A stretch of DNA of 64,000 nucleotides from Knoellia flava TL1 (GCF_000768675.1 NZ_AVPI01000020.1:1-64000), one strand, 5' to 3'; positions 22,334-31,352 are shown, counted from the first letter of the stretch. The notes: generated by a model not told the origin, from the sequence alone. Numbers and translations are program-made.

Positions 22334-23914
22334 ATGAGAGCGAAGTCGATCGTCGGAGCCGTCGCCGTCGGGCTGGTCGGGGTGGCCGCCCGCGACCTCA
22401 CCCAGAAGAAGCACTCGCTCAAGCGCAACTTCCCGGTCATCGCGCATGCCCGCTACCTCCTGGAGAAGATCGGGCCCGAGCTGCGGCAGTACATCATAAC
22501 GAGCAACGACGCCGAGCGTCCCTTCTCGCGGGACCAGCGGTCGTGGGTGTATGCGAGCAGCAAGAAGGAGAACAACTACGTCGGGTTCGGCACCGACAAC
22601 GACATCGAGCACACCGAGGGCTACGTCATCGTCAAGCACCGCACCTTCGCGCCGACGGCCCCGTCGACGGCGGTCGCGCACGGGCACCACGACGACGACG
22701 TCGACCTGCCTGCGGCCAAGGTGCTGGGTGCGTCTCGCGGACGGACCCACGCCTTCCGACCCGCCTCCGTCGTCAACGTCTCGGCGATGAGCTTCGGCTC
22801 GCTCTCCGGCAACGCGATCGAGGCGATCAACCGCGGCGTCGCTCTCGCAGGCGCGCTGCACAACACGGGTGAGGGCGGCCTGTCCGACCACCACCGCCAG
22901 GGCGGCGACCTCATCCTCCAGATCGGCACCGCCTACTTCGGCTGCCGCGACGGGCAGGGCCGCTTCGACCTCGCCCGGCTCAAGGACCTCGTGGCGTCGG
23001 CGCCCGTCAAGGCGATCGAGGTCAAGCTGAGCCAGGGCGCCAAGCCCGGCCTCGGCGGGCTCCTGCCTGCGGCGAAGATCACCGAGGAGATCAGCCGGAT
23101 CCGCGGCATCCCGATGGGCCAGGACTGCGTGAGCCCGTCACGGCACGCGGAGTTCGACGACGTCGACAGCATGCTCGACTGGGTCGAGCGGATCGCGCAG
23201 GAGACCGGGCTGCCCGTCGGCATCAAGTCGGCGGTCGGCGAGCTCGAGTTCTGGGAGGAGCTCGCCGAGCAGATGTCGTCGCGCACTCGTGGCGTCGACT
23301 TCGTCACCGTCGACGGCGGCGAGGGCGGGACGGGTGCTGCGCCGCTCGTCTTCAGCGACACAGTGGCCCTGCCCTTCCGGGTCGGCTTCTCGCGGGTCTA
23401 CTCGACCTTCGCCCGGGCCGGGCTCACTGACGACGTCGCCTTCATCGGCAGCGGCAAGCTCGGACTGCCCGACAACGCTCTGGTGGCCTTCGCGCTCGGC
23501 GCGGACATGCTCAACGTCGCCCGTGAGCCGATGTTCGCCTTGGGCTGCATCCAGGCGCAGAAGTGCCACACCGACCGGTGCCCGACCGGCGTCGCCACCC
23601 AGAACCCGTGGCTCGCACACGGCCTCGACCCGACGCTCAAGTCGGTGCGCGTGGCGAACTACCTCCAGACGCTGCGGCGCGACCTGCTCAAGGTCTCGGA
23701 GGCGTGCGGGGTGGCGCATCCCGGCCTCATTGACGCAGATGCGGTCGAGATCCTCGACGGCCACCGGGTGGGCACGCCGCTGCGCGAGGTCTTCGGCTAC
23801 GAGCCGGGCTGGGGCACTCTCGGTCCCGACCTCGCCCGCGAGATCACGGCGGTGATGTGGCCGGAGCGAGACGTCGACACCGAGGCGCCGGAGTCCGCCA
23901 CCTCGATGACGTGA
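22334..23914 (+). CDS. FMN-binding glutamate-synthase-family protein, membrane-anchored
   Basis: 526 residues. A short hydrophobic N-terminus (about 5-21) is followed by the GltB-like FMN/synthase domain: VVNVSAMSFGSLSGNAIEAI, NTGEGGLSDHH, VDGGEGGTGAAP, and the 3Fe-4S cysteines C405, C411 and C416 in CIQAQKCHTDRC. It lacks the glutaminase domain of true glutamate synthase, so it is the stand-alone archaeal-type relative whose reaction is not well defined. The ATG at 22334 fits the anchor; the frame stays open further upstream. The next gene begins 43 bases later. Confidence 0.88.
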   Translation: MRAKSIVGAVAVGLVGVAARDLTQKKHSLKRNFPVIAHARYLLEKIGPELRQYIITSNDAERPFSRDQRSWVYASSKKENNYVGFGTDNDIEHTEGYVIVKHRTFAPTAPSTAVAHGHHDDDVDLPAAKVLGASRGRTHAFRPASVVNVSAMSFGSLSGNAIEAINRGVALAGALHNTGEGGLSDHHRQGGDLILQIGTAYFGCRDGQGRFDLARLKDLVASAPVKAIEVKLSQGAKPGLGGLLPAAKITEEISRIRGIPMGQDCVSPSRHAEFDDVDSMLDWVERIAQETGLPVGIKSAVGELEFWEELAEQMSSRTRGVDFVTVDGGEGGTGAAPLVFSDTVALPFRVGFSRVYSTFARAGLTDDVAFIGSGKLGLPDNALVAFALGADMLNVAREPMFALGCIQAQKCHTDRCPTGVATQNPWLAHGLDPTLKSVRVANYLQTLRRDLLKVSEACGVAHPGLIDADAVEILDGHRVGTPLREVFGYEPGWGTLGPDLAREITAVMWPERDVDTEAPESATSMT

Positions 23915-23957
23915 CGCAGCCCCGTTCGACCCGACCGGCGGGTGGTTGGATCGAGGC

Positions 23958-24860
23958 ATGCGCATCTTCTTCACCGGTGGCAGCGGCAAGGCCGGCAAGC
24001 ATGTCTCGACGCACCTCGCCGCCCAGGGCCACGAGGTCACCAACGCCGACCTCGTCGGCCTCGGACACCCGTCCGTCAGCGACCTCCGGGTCGACCTCAC
24101 AGACATCGGCGAGACCTACTCGGCGTTGGCGGGTTTGGCGAGGATGTCGGAGCTCGACCTTCCGGCCAGACCCTCCTACGACGCAGTCGTCCACTTCGCT
24201 GCGATCCCCGCGATCCTCAAGGCTCCTGACGCCCTGACGTATGCGACCAACGTGCTGAGCACCTACAACGTGCTCGAGGCCGCGACGCGACTCGGCGTCC
24301 GCAAGATCGTCTTCGCCTCGTCGGAGACGACTTACGGCATCTGCTTCGCGCAGGGTGAGCGGCGACCCGAATACCTGCCCGTGGACGAGGAGCACCCCAC
24401 GGTCCCCGAGGACTCCTACGCGATGTCGAAGGTCGCGAACGAGGTGACCGCCCGGTCCTTCCAGGCGCGCACCGGCGCCGACATCTACGGGCTGCGGATC
24501 AACAACGTCATCGAGCCGCACGAGTACGCCGAGATGTTCCCCGCCTTCCTCGCCGACCCGTCGCTGCGGCGCCGCAACATCTTCGCCTACATCGACACCC
24601 GCGACCTTGGGCAGATGGTGGAGCGGTGCCTCGAGGTCGACGGGCTCGGGTACGAAGTCTTCAACGTCGCCAACGCCGACATGTCGGTCGCCGCGACCAC
24701 CCAGGAGGTGCAAGACCGCTTCTACGACGGCGTGGAGCTCACCCGCGAGATGGGTCGCGACGAGACGTTCTACGCCATCGACAAGGCGCGCGACCTCCTG
24801 GGCTACGAGCCGCAGCACTCGTGGCGGGACGTCCTCGAGGACCCGGGCGCCAACACCTGA
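23958..24860 (+). CDS. NAD-dependent epimerase/dehydratase
   Basis: 300 residues, extended short-chain dehydrogenase. It has the Rossmann motif FFTGGSGKAGKH, an FAAIP loop after strand 4, the active-site serine region FASSETTYG and the catalytic YAMSK. Substrate unknown; relatives act on nucleotide sugars, including uronate dehydrogenases. The ATG at 23958 is preceded by GAGG; an alternative at 23946 adds four residues. It follows the flavoprotein on the same strand and may be cotranscribed. Confidence 0.88.
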   Translation: MRIFFTGGSGKAGKHVSTHLAAQGHEVTNADLVGLGHPSVSDLRVDLTDIGETYSALAGLARMSELDLPARPSYDAVVHFAAIPAILKAPDALTYATNVLSTYNVLEAATRLGVRKIVFASSETTYGICFAQGERRPEYLPVDEEHPTVPEDSYAMSKVANEVTARSFQARTGADIYGLRINNVIEPHEYAEMFPAFLADPSLRRRNIFAYIDTRDLGQMVERCLEVDGLGYEVFNVANADMSVAATTQEVQDRFYDGVELTREMGRDETFYAIDKARDLLGYEPQHSWRDVLEDPGANT

Positions 24861-24870
24861 GCCAGCCGCC

Positions 24871-26145
24871 TCAGGCGGGGCGTAGCCCCACGTCGGAGGG
24901 CGAGAGGGGGTCGACGTCGGGATCCGAGGTGGCCTCGGTGAGACGAGCCAGGGCCGCCGTCACCGCGGCGCGGTGCTCCGGCCTGGCGGCGACCTCGACG
25001 TCCCGGAGCGCCATGCGCACCCGTCGTCGGACTCGCGGCGCGTCCCTCCCCCAGTGGCTGACCTCGTCGAAGGCGAGGGCGAGGTAGTCCTCGACCCGCG
25101 GTTGCGGCACGGACAGCAGGAGGCGGCCGTCGTCAGCGCATCGCTGCCGCAAGGGGAGGTCGCGCGAGACGAGCCGCCGGACGATGTCGTGGATGTGGTC
25201 GAGGGCCTGGACCGCCGTCGTCGGGTCGTTGACCCCCGGTGAGAGGGCACGCTCCGCGATGTCGACGAGCTGACGGAGCCCGAACCCCACGTCCTGGTCC
25301 ATGCTGCGCTCGCGACCCAGCTGCACGGCCGCGTGGACGCGGTCCTCGTCGAACGCGGCGGCGCCGTGGATGCGTGCGAGCGGCGCCCCGGTGGCGACGA
25401 ACTCCCCCACCGCCCTGAGCATCTCGACCGAGACGCCGTGGTCGGCGGCGGTCGCGGCGAGGGCGGTGTCATCGACCCGCTGCACCACGCCCGGACGCCT
25501 GGTGGTGACCGTGCGAGCCGGGCCATCCGCGACGAAGGGTTCCGGCCACACCGGCGCCGCCTGTGCGTCGGCCGGGAAGCGTTCGTCGAGCAGGGTCCGG
25601 GTGTCGTCCGCGATCGAGGCCAGGATGGTGGCGGCGCGGATGGACTGTGCGATGTGGTGGATGTAGGCGAGGAAGACGAGCACCGAGGCCATGACGAGTG
25701 CGAACGAGAGCGTGACGCCGATCTGGGGCACGAAGGGGTCCACCTGCGCCGTTCCCCGGATGCCGCGTAGCACCACGAGGCCGTAGACGAAGGTGGCGAC
25801 GAAGACCCCGAGGGCGACCTGGTTGAAGCGGTCCTCGAGGAAGGATCGCAGGACGCGGGGTGAGAACTGGCTGCTCGTCAGCTGCAGTACGACGATCGTG
25901 ATGGAGAAGACCAGACCCGTGAACGAGATCATCGACGTGATGATCGCCGCGAGCAGCGCCCGGGCTCCTTCGGGGCCGCCGGCGAAGAGGAACGGCAGGC
26001 GCAACGAGGTGTCGAGGGACTCGTCGAGCTCGGTCACCCCGAGGGCCAGCAGGGTCGCCGTCACCGCACAGAGCAGCGGGATCGCCCAGAAGCGGTGTGC
26101 CAGTGAACGCAGCCGCGCCGTGACGGCCCCCTCGTGGACGACCAT
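24871..26145 (-). CDS. DUF2254 membrane protein
   Basis: 424 residues. The N-terminal half has about four membrane segments (near residues 20-38, 62-85, 108-128, 142-165); the family pattern is SFTGLVFSITIVVLQLTSSQFSPR between the first pairs. The soluble half (about 200-424) includes DDTALAATAADHGV and the conserved ALSPGVNDPTTAVQALD. Function unknown. It converges on the epimerase gene; the 10-base gap and this stop codon lie in a small stem-loop (24866-24878). Confidence 0.88.
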   Translation of the reverse strand: MVVHEGAVTARLRSLAHRFWAIPLLCAVTATLLALGVTELDESLDTSLRLPFLFAGGPEGARALLAAIITSMISFTGLVFSITIVVLQLTSSQFSPRVLRSFLEDRFNQVALGVFVATFVYGLVVLRGIRGTAQVDPFVPQIGVTLSFALVMASVLVFLAYIHHIAQSIRAATILASIADDTRTLLDERFPADAQAAPVWPEPFVADGPARTVTTRRPGVVQRVDDTALAATAADHGVSVEMLRAVGEFVATGAPLARIHGAAAFDEDRVHAAVQLGRERSMDQDVGFGLRQLVDIAERALSPGVNDPTTAVQALDHIHDIVRRLVSRDLPLRQRCADDGRLLLSVPQPRVEDYLALAFDEVSHWGRDAPRVRRRVRMALRDVEVAARPEHRAAVTAALARLTEATSDPDVDPLSPSDVGLRPA

Positions 26146-26177
26146 GTCGTTCCCCCCGCTCTGCTGCCCGGTCTCGG

Positions 26178-26183
26178 AGCGTA
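26178..26183 (-). promoter_or_regulatory. Putative -10 box for the DUF2254 gene
   Basis: TACGCT on the minus strand, 32 bases before the ATG, fits TANNNT and is followed by a purine-rich GGGGGG near the start. No good -35 was seen. It implies separate transcription from the small gene upstream. Confidence 0.35.
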
Positions 26184-26204
26184 CCCCCGACCGACGGTGC
26201 CGGG

Positions 26205-26375
26205 TCAGGAGATGGCCGCGGGTCGCTCGACCGCGCGGGCCTCGAGGTCGTCGAGGTCGGCGAGGCGCCCGAGGGCGTCGCCGAGCACCTCCGCCGAGGG
26301 GCGCCGGCGCAGCAGCTCCCGGAGGGCCTCTCGCTCCTCCCTCAGCGCCTCAACGAAGGCGGGGCTGGGGTTCAC
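26205..26375 (-). CDS. Small hypothetical protein, 56 residues
   Basis: Begins at a GTG sharing 4 bases with the stop of the upstream gene, the usual coupled-gene arrangement here, which is the main support for it. Highly charged and helical (ALREEREALRELLRRRPSAE), with a Leu/Asp-rich second half. No family recognised. If the upstream protein is a phosphatase-like partner-switching component, this could be a small accessory, but that is a guess. Confidence 0.5.
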   Translation of the reverse strand: MNPSPAFVEALREEREALRELLRRRPSAEVLGDALGRLADLDDLEARAVERPAAIS

Positions 26376-27055
26376 GACCGTTCGCTCCCGTCCGCGGGAC
26401 GGCGGTCGATGATGGCGCCGGCTCCGCACGCAGCGCCACCCACGAGCTCGATGAGCAGGCTCTCGGGGTCCTCGGTCGCGAGCCGTCCCGAGGCGACACC
26501 GTTGACGCCGTCCACCAGCACGTCGGGGACGGCCTCGAAGACCGCACAGGAGAGCAGGATGAGGCGCTCCCCCTCCTGGGGGAACTCGCTGTCGTGCTCG
26601 GCACCGTCGAGGGGTCGGGTCCGGCAGTCGCCGATGGTGACCACGATCGCCGGCGGGGCATCGCGGACAACCACGACCAGCTCACCGTCGGTCGTGCAGG
26701 AGGCGGCCGCGTAGGGCGCCGGCCGCCCGGTGTCGTTTGCCGGATCGACATCGTCGCCGACCACGACCTGCGTGAGTCGGGGACCGCTCTCCAGGCGCAC
26801 GACCCCGTAGGGGTACTCCGCGCAGGTCACCGTCCACAGTGCACTGCTCATCGTCCGCAGAAGGCCCGAGTCCACGACGTGGCTCGTCACCACCGGGTCG
26901 CCCTCCGGCTGCCCCGGCTCCTGCCGCCCCGGCACCATGCGGCCCGACAGCTGCCGTCCCGGTTCAGGCCGGGGCGGCAGGGTCGGGGCTGGAGCCGTGA
27001 CGCTCCACCAAGACCGGCCGTCCCTGTGCAGCCGGGCTTGGGCGTACATCGTCAT
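26372..27055 (-). CDS. Hypothetical protein, possible degenerate SpoIIE/PPM phosphatase
   Basis: 227 residues. After a Pro/Arg-rich, apparently disordered head (about 20-55), residues 111-185 resemble the C-terminal half of SpoIIE-type PP2C phosphatases: YAAASCTTDGELVVVVRDAPPAIVV aligns in pattern with the strand-NAGHPPPLLV segment, and RLILLSCAVFEAVPD with LLLYTDGLTEA. The metal-binding Asp-Gly of that last motif is replaced by Cys-Ala, and no N-terminal metal site is visible. If the relation is real it is inactive as a phosphatase and may bind a partner. The family call is pattern-based only. Confidence 0.5.
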   Translation of the reverse strand: MTMYAQARLHRDGRSWWSVTAPAPTLPPRPEPGRQLSGRMVPGRQEPGQPEGDPVVTSHVVDSGLLRTMSSALWTVTCAEYPYGVVRLESGPRLTQVVVGDDVDPANDTGRPAPYAAASCTTDGELVVVVRDAPPAIVVTIGDCRTRPLDGAEHDSEFPQEGERLILLSCAVFEAVPDVLVDGVNGVASGRLATEDPESLLIELVGGAACGAGAIIDRRPADGSERS

Positions 27056-27177
27056 GGCGAGCACGCTGCCAGCACGACATGACGAGGATGAGGTCGACTT
27101 CTTTGAGGTTTCATGACAACTGCGCCCCACGGGTCGTGCGGGGACCCGACGGTCGACGCAGATGGCAGACTGCCGAG

Positions 27178-27888
27178 GTGCCCAGGCTGCTCGTGCTCGA
27201 GGACGACGACGGGATCCGCGTCTCCCTCGCGATGGCGCTCGAGGACGAGGGCTATGCGACGACCGCGCACGCCGACGCGGAGTCCGCGCTGCGCGACCCG
27301 GCCTTCGCCGCAGTGGACGTCTTCCTCGTCGACCTCATGCTCGGCGCCGGGATGGACGGCTTCGACTTCATCCGGGAGGTGCGGCGCCGCAGCGACGTCC
27401 CCGTCATCGTGCTCAGCGCCAAGGCGGACACCCACGACATCGTCGCGGCGCTGGAAGCGGGCGCCGACGACTACGTGACCAAGCCGTTCGAGATCAAGGA
27501 GGTCAGCGCTCGCCTGAGAGCCCTGCGGCGTCGCCCGCCGACGCGCGCGCCGGAGCCTGCGGACGCGGGCACGCAGACCTTCGTCATCGACTCCGCCCAC
27601 GGCCCGCTCGTCCTCGACGCCCACGCAGGGGTCCTGCGCCGTGGCACCGACGACGTCCACGTCACCGTCACCGAGTACCACCTGCTGCGCGAGCTCGCCG
27701 CCTCGGCAGGACAGGTGCTCAGCCGTCAGTCGCTGCTGGAGCGGGTCTGGGACCACGGCTACTTCGGCGACCAGCGCATCGTCGACGTCCATGTCCGCCG
27801 CCTGCGGACCAAGATCGAGGTGGACCCCTCGGAGCCTCGCCTGCTCGTCACCGTCCGCGGACTCGGCTACCGCCTGGACTGCTCATGA
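27178..27888 (+). CDS. OmpR-family response regulator
   Basis: 236 residues. Receiver domain: acidic pair in LEDDDGIRV, phosphoacceptor Asp52 in LVDLMLG, LSA for the switch Ser and Lys102 in VTKPFE. The C-terminal winged helix (about 135-236) has TEYHLLRELAASAGQVLSR and VDVHVRRLRTKIEVDP. The GTG at 27178 begins the conserved receiver. A perfect inverted repeat GGCAGACTGCC (27164-27174) lies just before it. Its stop overlaps the kinase start by 4 bases. Confidence 0.94.
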   Translation: MPRLLVLEDDDGIRVSLAMALEDEGYATTAHADAESALRDPAFAAVDVFLVDLMLGAGMDGFDFIREVRRRSDVPVIVLSAKADTHDIVAALEAGADDYVTKPFEIKEVSARLRALRRRPPTRAPEPADAGTQTFVIDSAHGPLVLDAHAGVLRRGTDDVHVTVTEYHLLRELAASAGQVLSRQSLLERVWDHGYFGDQRIVDVHVRRLRTKIEVDPSEPRLLVTVRGLGYRLDCS

Positions 27889-29267
27889 GGCACGGGCACG
27901 CGCACCTCGGCGTCCGCTCGACCTCCACCCTCTCCTTCGCCGCCCTCGCGCTCGCCGTGTCCGCCGTGCTCGCGGTCGGCACCTACCTCACGGCGCGCCA
28001 CTTCCTGCTCGGCCAGCGGGAGGACACCGCTGCCCGGCAGTCGTTCGTCGACGCCGCCCTCGTCCGCGAAGGGCTCCTCACCGCCGGGGCCCAGGTGAGC
28101 GACGTCCTCGACTCGACGTCACCGCCACCTGGCGCCGTCGTCGTCGTCGAGCGCGACGGAGCGTGGTACTCCTCCTCGCTCGACGCCGAGGCCAGGTCCA
28201 TCCCCGAGCAGGTCCGACGGCTCACTTCCGAGGGCCAGTCCGCCCAGGCCTGGACCCTGCTCGGCGGCGAGCCGGCGATCGCCGTGGGCGTGCCCATCCC
28301 GGCCGTGGGCGCCCAGTTCTACGAGCTCTCCCCCACCACCGAGCTCGACTCGACCCTTCGGGTCCTGGCCCTCGTCCTGGGCGCCTTCGCACTCGTGACC
28401 ACGGTGGCCGGCGCGCTCATCGGACGGGCGGCGTCGGCACGGGTCGTCGCGCCTCTCCAGGACGTCGCCTCGGCCACGGCCGACATCGCCGCGGGCCGGA
28501 TGACCACCCGTCTCCAGGCCACCTCCGACCCCGACCTGGCCGTGATCGTCGGGTCGTTCAACACCATGGTCGAGGCGCTCGACCAGCGCATGCGCCGTGA
28601 CGCCCGCTTCGCCGCCGACGTCGCCCACGAGCTGCGGTCCCCGGTGACGACCCTCATGACGAGCCTCACCGTGCTCCGAGGCACGGAGGACGGTGCCGCC
28701 GAGCGCCGTCGTGCCGCCACCGACCTCGTCGAGCGTGAGGTGCGACGCCTCCACCGCTCGCTCGAGCACCTGCTCGAGCTGGGACGACTCGAGGCGGGGG
28801 TCGTCCAGCTCGGCCGCGAACCCGTCGACCTCGGCGAGCTCGTCACCCACACCGTGCGGACGACGATGCGTCCCGAGGAGCTCGTCGTCCTCAGGGACGG
28901 CCCGCTCGTCGTCGACGCCGACAAGGCGATCCTCCACCGGGCCGTCGTGAACCTGCTCGACAACGCCGACGTCCACGGCGGGGGCGCCGTGGCGGTCACC
29001 GTCGTGCGCGTCTCGCAGGCGGTCGAGCTGAGGGTTGCGGACGGCGGACCGGGAGTCCCCGAGGCGGAACGCAGCCGCGTCTTCGAACGCTTCGTCAGGG
29101 TCGGGTCGCGGGGGTCCGTCCCGGGATCCGGCCTCGGCCTCAGCCTCGTCGCGGAGACGGCCCAGGCCTACGACGGGGCAGTCCGGTGCGAGGAGACACC
29201 CGGGGGCGGCGCGACCTTCGTGCTCTGCCTGCCGGCGTCGGGCGGCGAGCACGGGTCGGGGACATGA
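27885..29267 (+). CDS. Sensor histidine kinase
   Basis: 460 residues. Membrane segments at about 18-38 and 160-182 flank an extracytoplasmic sensor of about 120 residues without a recognisable fold. Then HAMP, the phosphoacceptor His248 in FAADVAHELRSPVTTL, the N box VVNLLDNADVHGG, and the ATP-lid motifs VADGGPGVP and GSGLGLSLVAE. Coupled by 4-base overlaps to the regulator upstream and the lipoprotein downstream. The signal is unknown; the lipoprotein may take part in sensing. Confidence 0.95.
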   Translation: MRHGHAHLGVRSTSTLSFAALALAVSAVLAVGTYLTARHFLLGQREDTAARQSFVDAALVREGLLTAGAQVSDVLDSTSPPPGAVVVVERDGAWYSSSLDAEARSIPEQVRRLTSEGQSAQAWTLLGGEPAIAVGVPIPAVGAQFYELSPTTELDSTLRVLALVLGAFALVTTVAGALIGRAASARVVAPLQDVASATADIAAGRMTTRLQATSDPDLAVIVGSFNTMVEALDQRMRRDARFAADVAHELRSPVTTLMTSLTVLRGTEDGAAERRRAATDLVEREVRRLHRSLEHLLELGRLEAGVVQLGREPVDLGELVTHTVRTTMRPEELVVLRDGPLVVDADKAILHRAVVNLLDNADVHGGGAVAVTVVRVSQAVELRVADGGPGVPEAERSRVFERFVRVGSRGSVPGSGLGLSLVAETAQAYDGAVRCEETPGGGATFVLCLPASGGEHGSGT

Positions 29268-29875
29268 GCGGGACGCGACGGCCACGATGGGTCGCACCGT
29301 CGGTCGTCGGCCTCGCGATGGCGTTCGCCACCACGGCGTGCGGTGCACCCTCGGGCTCCGCTGCGCGCCCCATCGAGTCGGTGCCCTACGACCTCACGGC
29401 CCCCGCACCCGCAGCCTCGTCGTCGAGCACCCCCGCGCCGTCGCGCGGGCCCCACGTCTTCCTGCTGCGCGGCGACGTCCTCCGTCCCGCATCTCCCGTC
29501 ATTGCCGGGGGCGACGTCCGCAGCACCGCCGCGCGGGCGCTCGAGACGCTCGTGGAGGGACCGAGCGACCAGGACCGAGGGGCCGGGTTGTCCACGGCCC
29601 TCGGACCCGAGGTGCGGCTCTCGCTCACCGACCTCGTCGACGGACGGGCCACCGTCGAGATCCAGGTGGGCGAGCAGGCGCTCGGGGCCGGCCGGCTGCC
29701 GCTGGTGATCGGTCAGATCGTCCTCACCCTGACCTCGGTCCCGGGGGTGGACGAGGTGGTCCTCACTGCTGAGGGGTCCCGGATCGCCGCACCGCTGCCG
29801 GGAGGCGCCCTCACGGACCGGCCGCTACGGGCACGGGACTACGCGGCACTCACTGCCACCCCGACCGCAACCTGA
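29264..29875 (+). CDS. GerMN-domain lipoprotein
   Basis: 203 residues. The signal ends in a lipobox-like ATTACG with Cys near residue 26, predicting a membrane-anchored lipoprotein. After a Ser/Pro linker (about 45-60) comes a GerMN-like domain (about 64-175): VFLLRGDVL, ARALETLVEGPS, VEIQVGEQAL and IGQIVLTLTSVPGVDEVVL. Regulator-kinase-GerMN lipoprotein resembles a reduced mtrA-mtrB-lpqB set, in which the lipoprotein modulates the kinase. The match is architectural; the kinase is not clearly MtrB. Confidence 0.85.
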   Translation: MSGTRRPRWVAPSVVGLAMAFATTACGAPSGSAARPIESVPYDLTAPAPAASSSSTPAPSRGPHVFLLRGDVLRPASPVIAGGDVRSTAARALETLVEGPSDQDRGAGLSTALGPEVRLSLTDLVDGRATVEIQVGEQALGAGRLPLVIGQIVLTLTSVPGVDEVVLTAEGSRIAAPLPGGALTDRPLRARDYAALTATPTAT

Positions 29876-29876
29876 C

Positions 29877-30131
29877 TCACTGATGGGCAGGGCGGCTCCG
29901 GCGCGCTCCCGTCGACGGCGCGGAGCCGGGTGCGCCGTAGCGACGGGCCAGCTCCCGCAGGTTCGGTCGCAGTCCCAGTCGGCTGAGCTCCTCGGCGATG
30001 GCAGGGACGACCTGACGCGGGTTGCGACCCGGTGCCCGGGCCTCACCCCGCATCTGGGCCGCTGCGATGGCGTGCGAGGTGCGCGTGTCGATCTCCTCGC
30101 CACGCTCGAGGACGATGTTCTCGAAGGTCAT
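29877..30131 (-). CDS. Hypothetical protein, 84 residues
   Basis: The ATG at 30131 has a GGGAG ribosome site. The protein begins TFENIVLERGEEIDTRTSHA and has a helical middle (VVPAIAEELSRLGLRPN) and a basic, Pro/Ser-rich tail. No family recognised. It converges on the GerMN gene with only one base between stops. A 6-bp stem with a 3-base loop (30151-30165) lies just upstream of its start and might be an operator. Confidence 0.6.
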   Translation of the reverse strand: MTFENIVLERGEEIDTRTSHAIAAAQMRGEARAPGRNPRQVVPAIAEELSRLGLRPNLRELARRYGAPGSAPSTGARRSRPAHQ

Positions 30132-30287
30132 GTCTCCCTCATTCCGTCGTGACCCCATCGGGGTCGGGCCAACTCACCTCCTCACCGTCGCAAGGAGATG
30201 TGTCAGTCCCACGGTTGACCGCGTTGCGGTTCCATGACCGTCGTGTGACGGCGTCCGTGACCGGGTCCCAGGTGCGGGGGCCGCCGG

Positions 30288-31352
30288 TCAGGCGCACACC
30301 GCGGCGTATGCCGTCCGCAGTTGGTCGTCGGTCGGACCCTCCAGGCGGACGGGCTGGGCGACCTCCTCGAGGACGACGAAGCGGAGCATCGACCCACGGT
30401 TCTTCTTGTCGCGGCGCATCGCCGCCTCGAGCTCGGGCCAGCGCCCCGGCTCGTAGGACGTGGGCAGCCCGACGGACGTGAGCACCTCGCGGTGGCGGTC
30501 GACGACGTCACGACCGAGAACCCCTGCTGCGGCCGCGAGCTCCGCTGCATAGACCATGCCGATCGCGACGGCCTCGCCGTGCCGCCGCCGGTACTGCTCG
30601 ACCTGCTCGATGGCGTGACCGAACGTGTGCCCGTAGTTGAGGATCTCGCGCAGCGACGACTCCTTGAGGTCCTGGCTGACGACGTCGGCCTTGACCCGGA
30701 TCGCGCGCTCGACGAGCTCGAGCGTGTGCGGCCCATCGGGTCGCCCAGCCGCCTCAGGATCCTCGGCGACGAGGTCGAGGATGACCGGGTCGACGATGAA
30801 GCCGGCCTTGATGATCTCGGCGAGCCCGGCGACATAGTCTTCGCGCGGCAGCGTCGACAGCAGGTCGAGGTCGCACAGCACAGCCCGCGGCGGGTGGAAC
30901 GAGCCGACGAGGTTCTTGCCCTCCGCCGTGTTGATGCCGGTCTTGCCGCCGACGGCCGCGTCGACCATGCCGAGCAGTGTCGTCGGGACCTGGACGACCG
31001 GCACCCCACGCAGCCACGTCGCCGCGACGAACCCGGCAAGGTCGGTGACCGTCCCTCCCCCGACGCCGACGACGACGTCGGTGCGGGTGAAGCCGTGCCT
31101 GCCGAGCACCGACCATAGGTCCGCGGCGACGACCGCGGTCTTGGCGTCCTCGGCGTCAGGGACGCCGACGGCATACGCCTCGATGCCGCTGTCGCGCAAC
31201 GAAGCCGTGATCCGCTCCCCCAACGACCGCATCGAGTCGGGATGAACGACGAGGGCGCGCTGCACGCCGTCGCCGACGACCTCGGCGACGCGCGCCGAGC
31301 AGCCGGCCTCGATGACGACGTCGTAGTCACCGCCGACGGAGACGACGCTCAC
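30288..31352 (-). CDS. aroB: 3-dehydroquinate synthase
   Basis: 354 residues. It has the NAD-dependent fold with DVVVGVGGGTVTDLAGFVAA, TTLLGMVDAAVGGKTGIN, and the metal ligands in GLAEIIKAG and the histidines of YGHTFGHAIE and RHGEAVAIGM. Second step of the shikimate pathway. GTG start shares 4 bases with the aroK stop. Beyond its end, 30237-30250 forms a 5-bp stem (CCGTC-GTGT-GACGG) that may terminate the aro transcript; the rest of 30132-30287 shows no gene. Confidence 0.97.
   Translation of the reverse strand: MSVVSVGGDYDVVIEAGCSARVAEVVGDGVQRALVVHPDSMRSLGERITASLRDSGIEAYAVGVPDAEDAKTAVVAADLWSVLGRHGFTRTDVVVGVGGGTVTDLAGFVAATWLRGVPVVQVPTTLLGMVDAAVGGKTGINTAEGKNLVGSFHPPRAVLCDLDLLSTLPREDYVAGLAEIIKAGFIVDPVILDLVAEDPEAAGRPDGPHTLELVERAIRVKADVVSQDLKESSLREILNYGHTFGHAIEQVEQYRRRHGEAVAIGMVYAAELAAAAGVLGRDVVDRHREVLTSVGLPTSYEPGRWPELEAAMRRDKKNRGSMLRFVVLEEVAQPVRLEGPTDDQLRTAYAAVCA

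Noticed and set aside
24866-24889. Two small stems between the epimerase and DUF2254 genes as a terminator
   Set aside because: Each has only a 5-bp stem with a 3-base loop and no T-tract; mentioned in the DUF2254 entry but too weak for a separate call.
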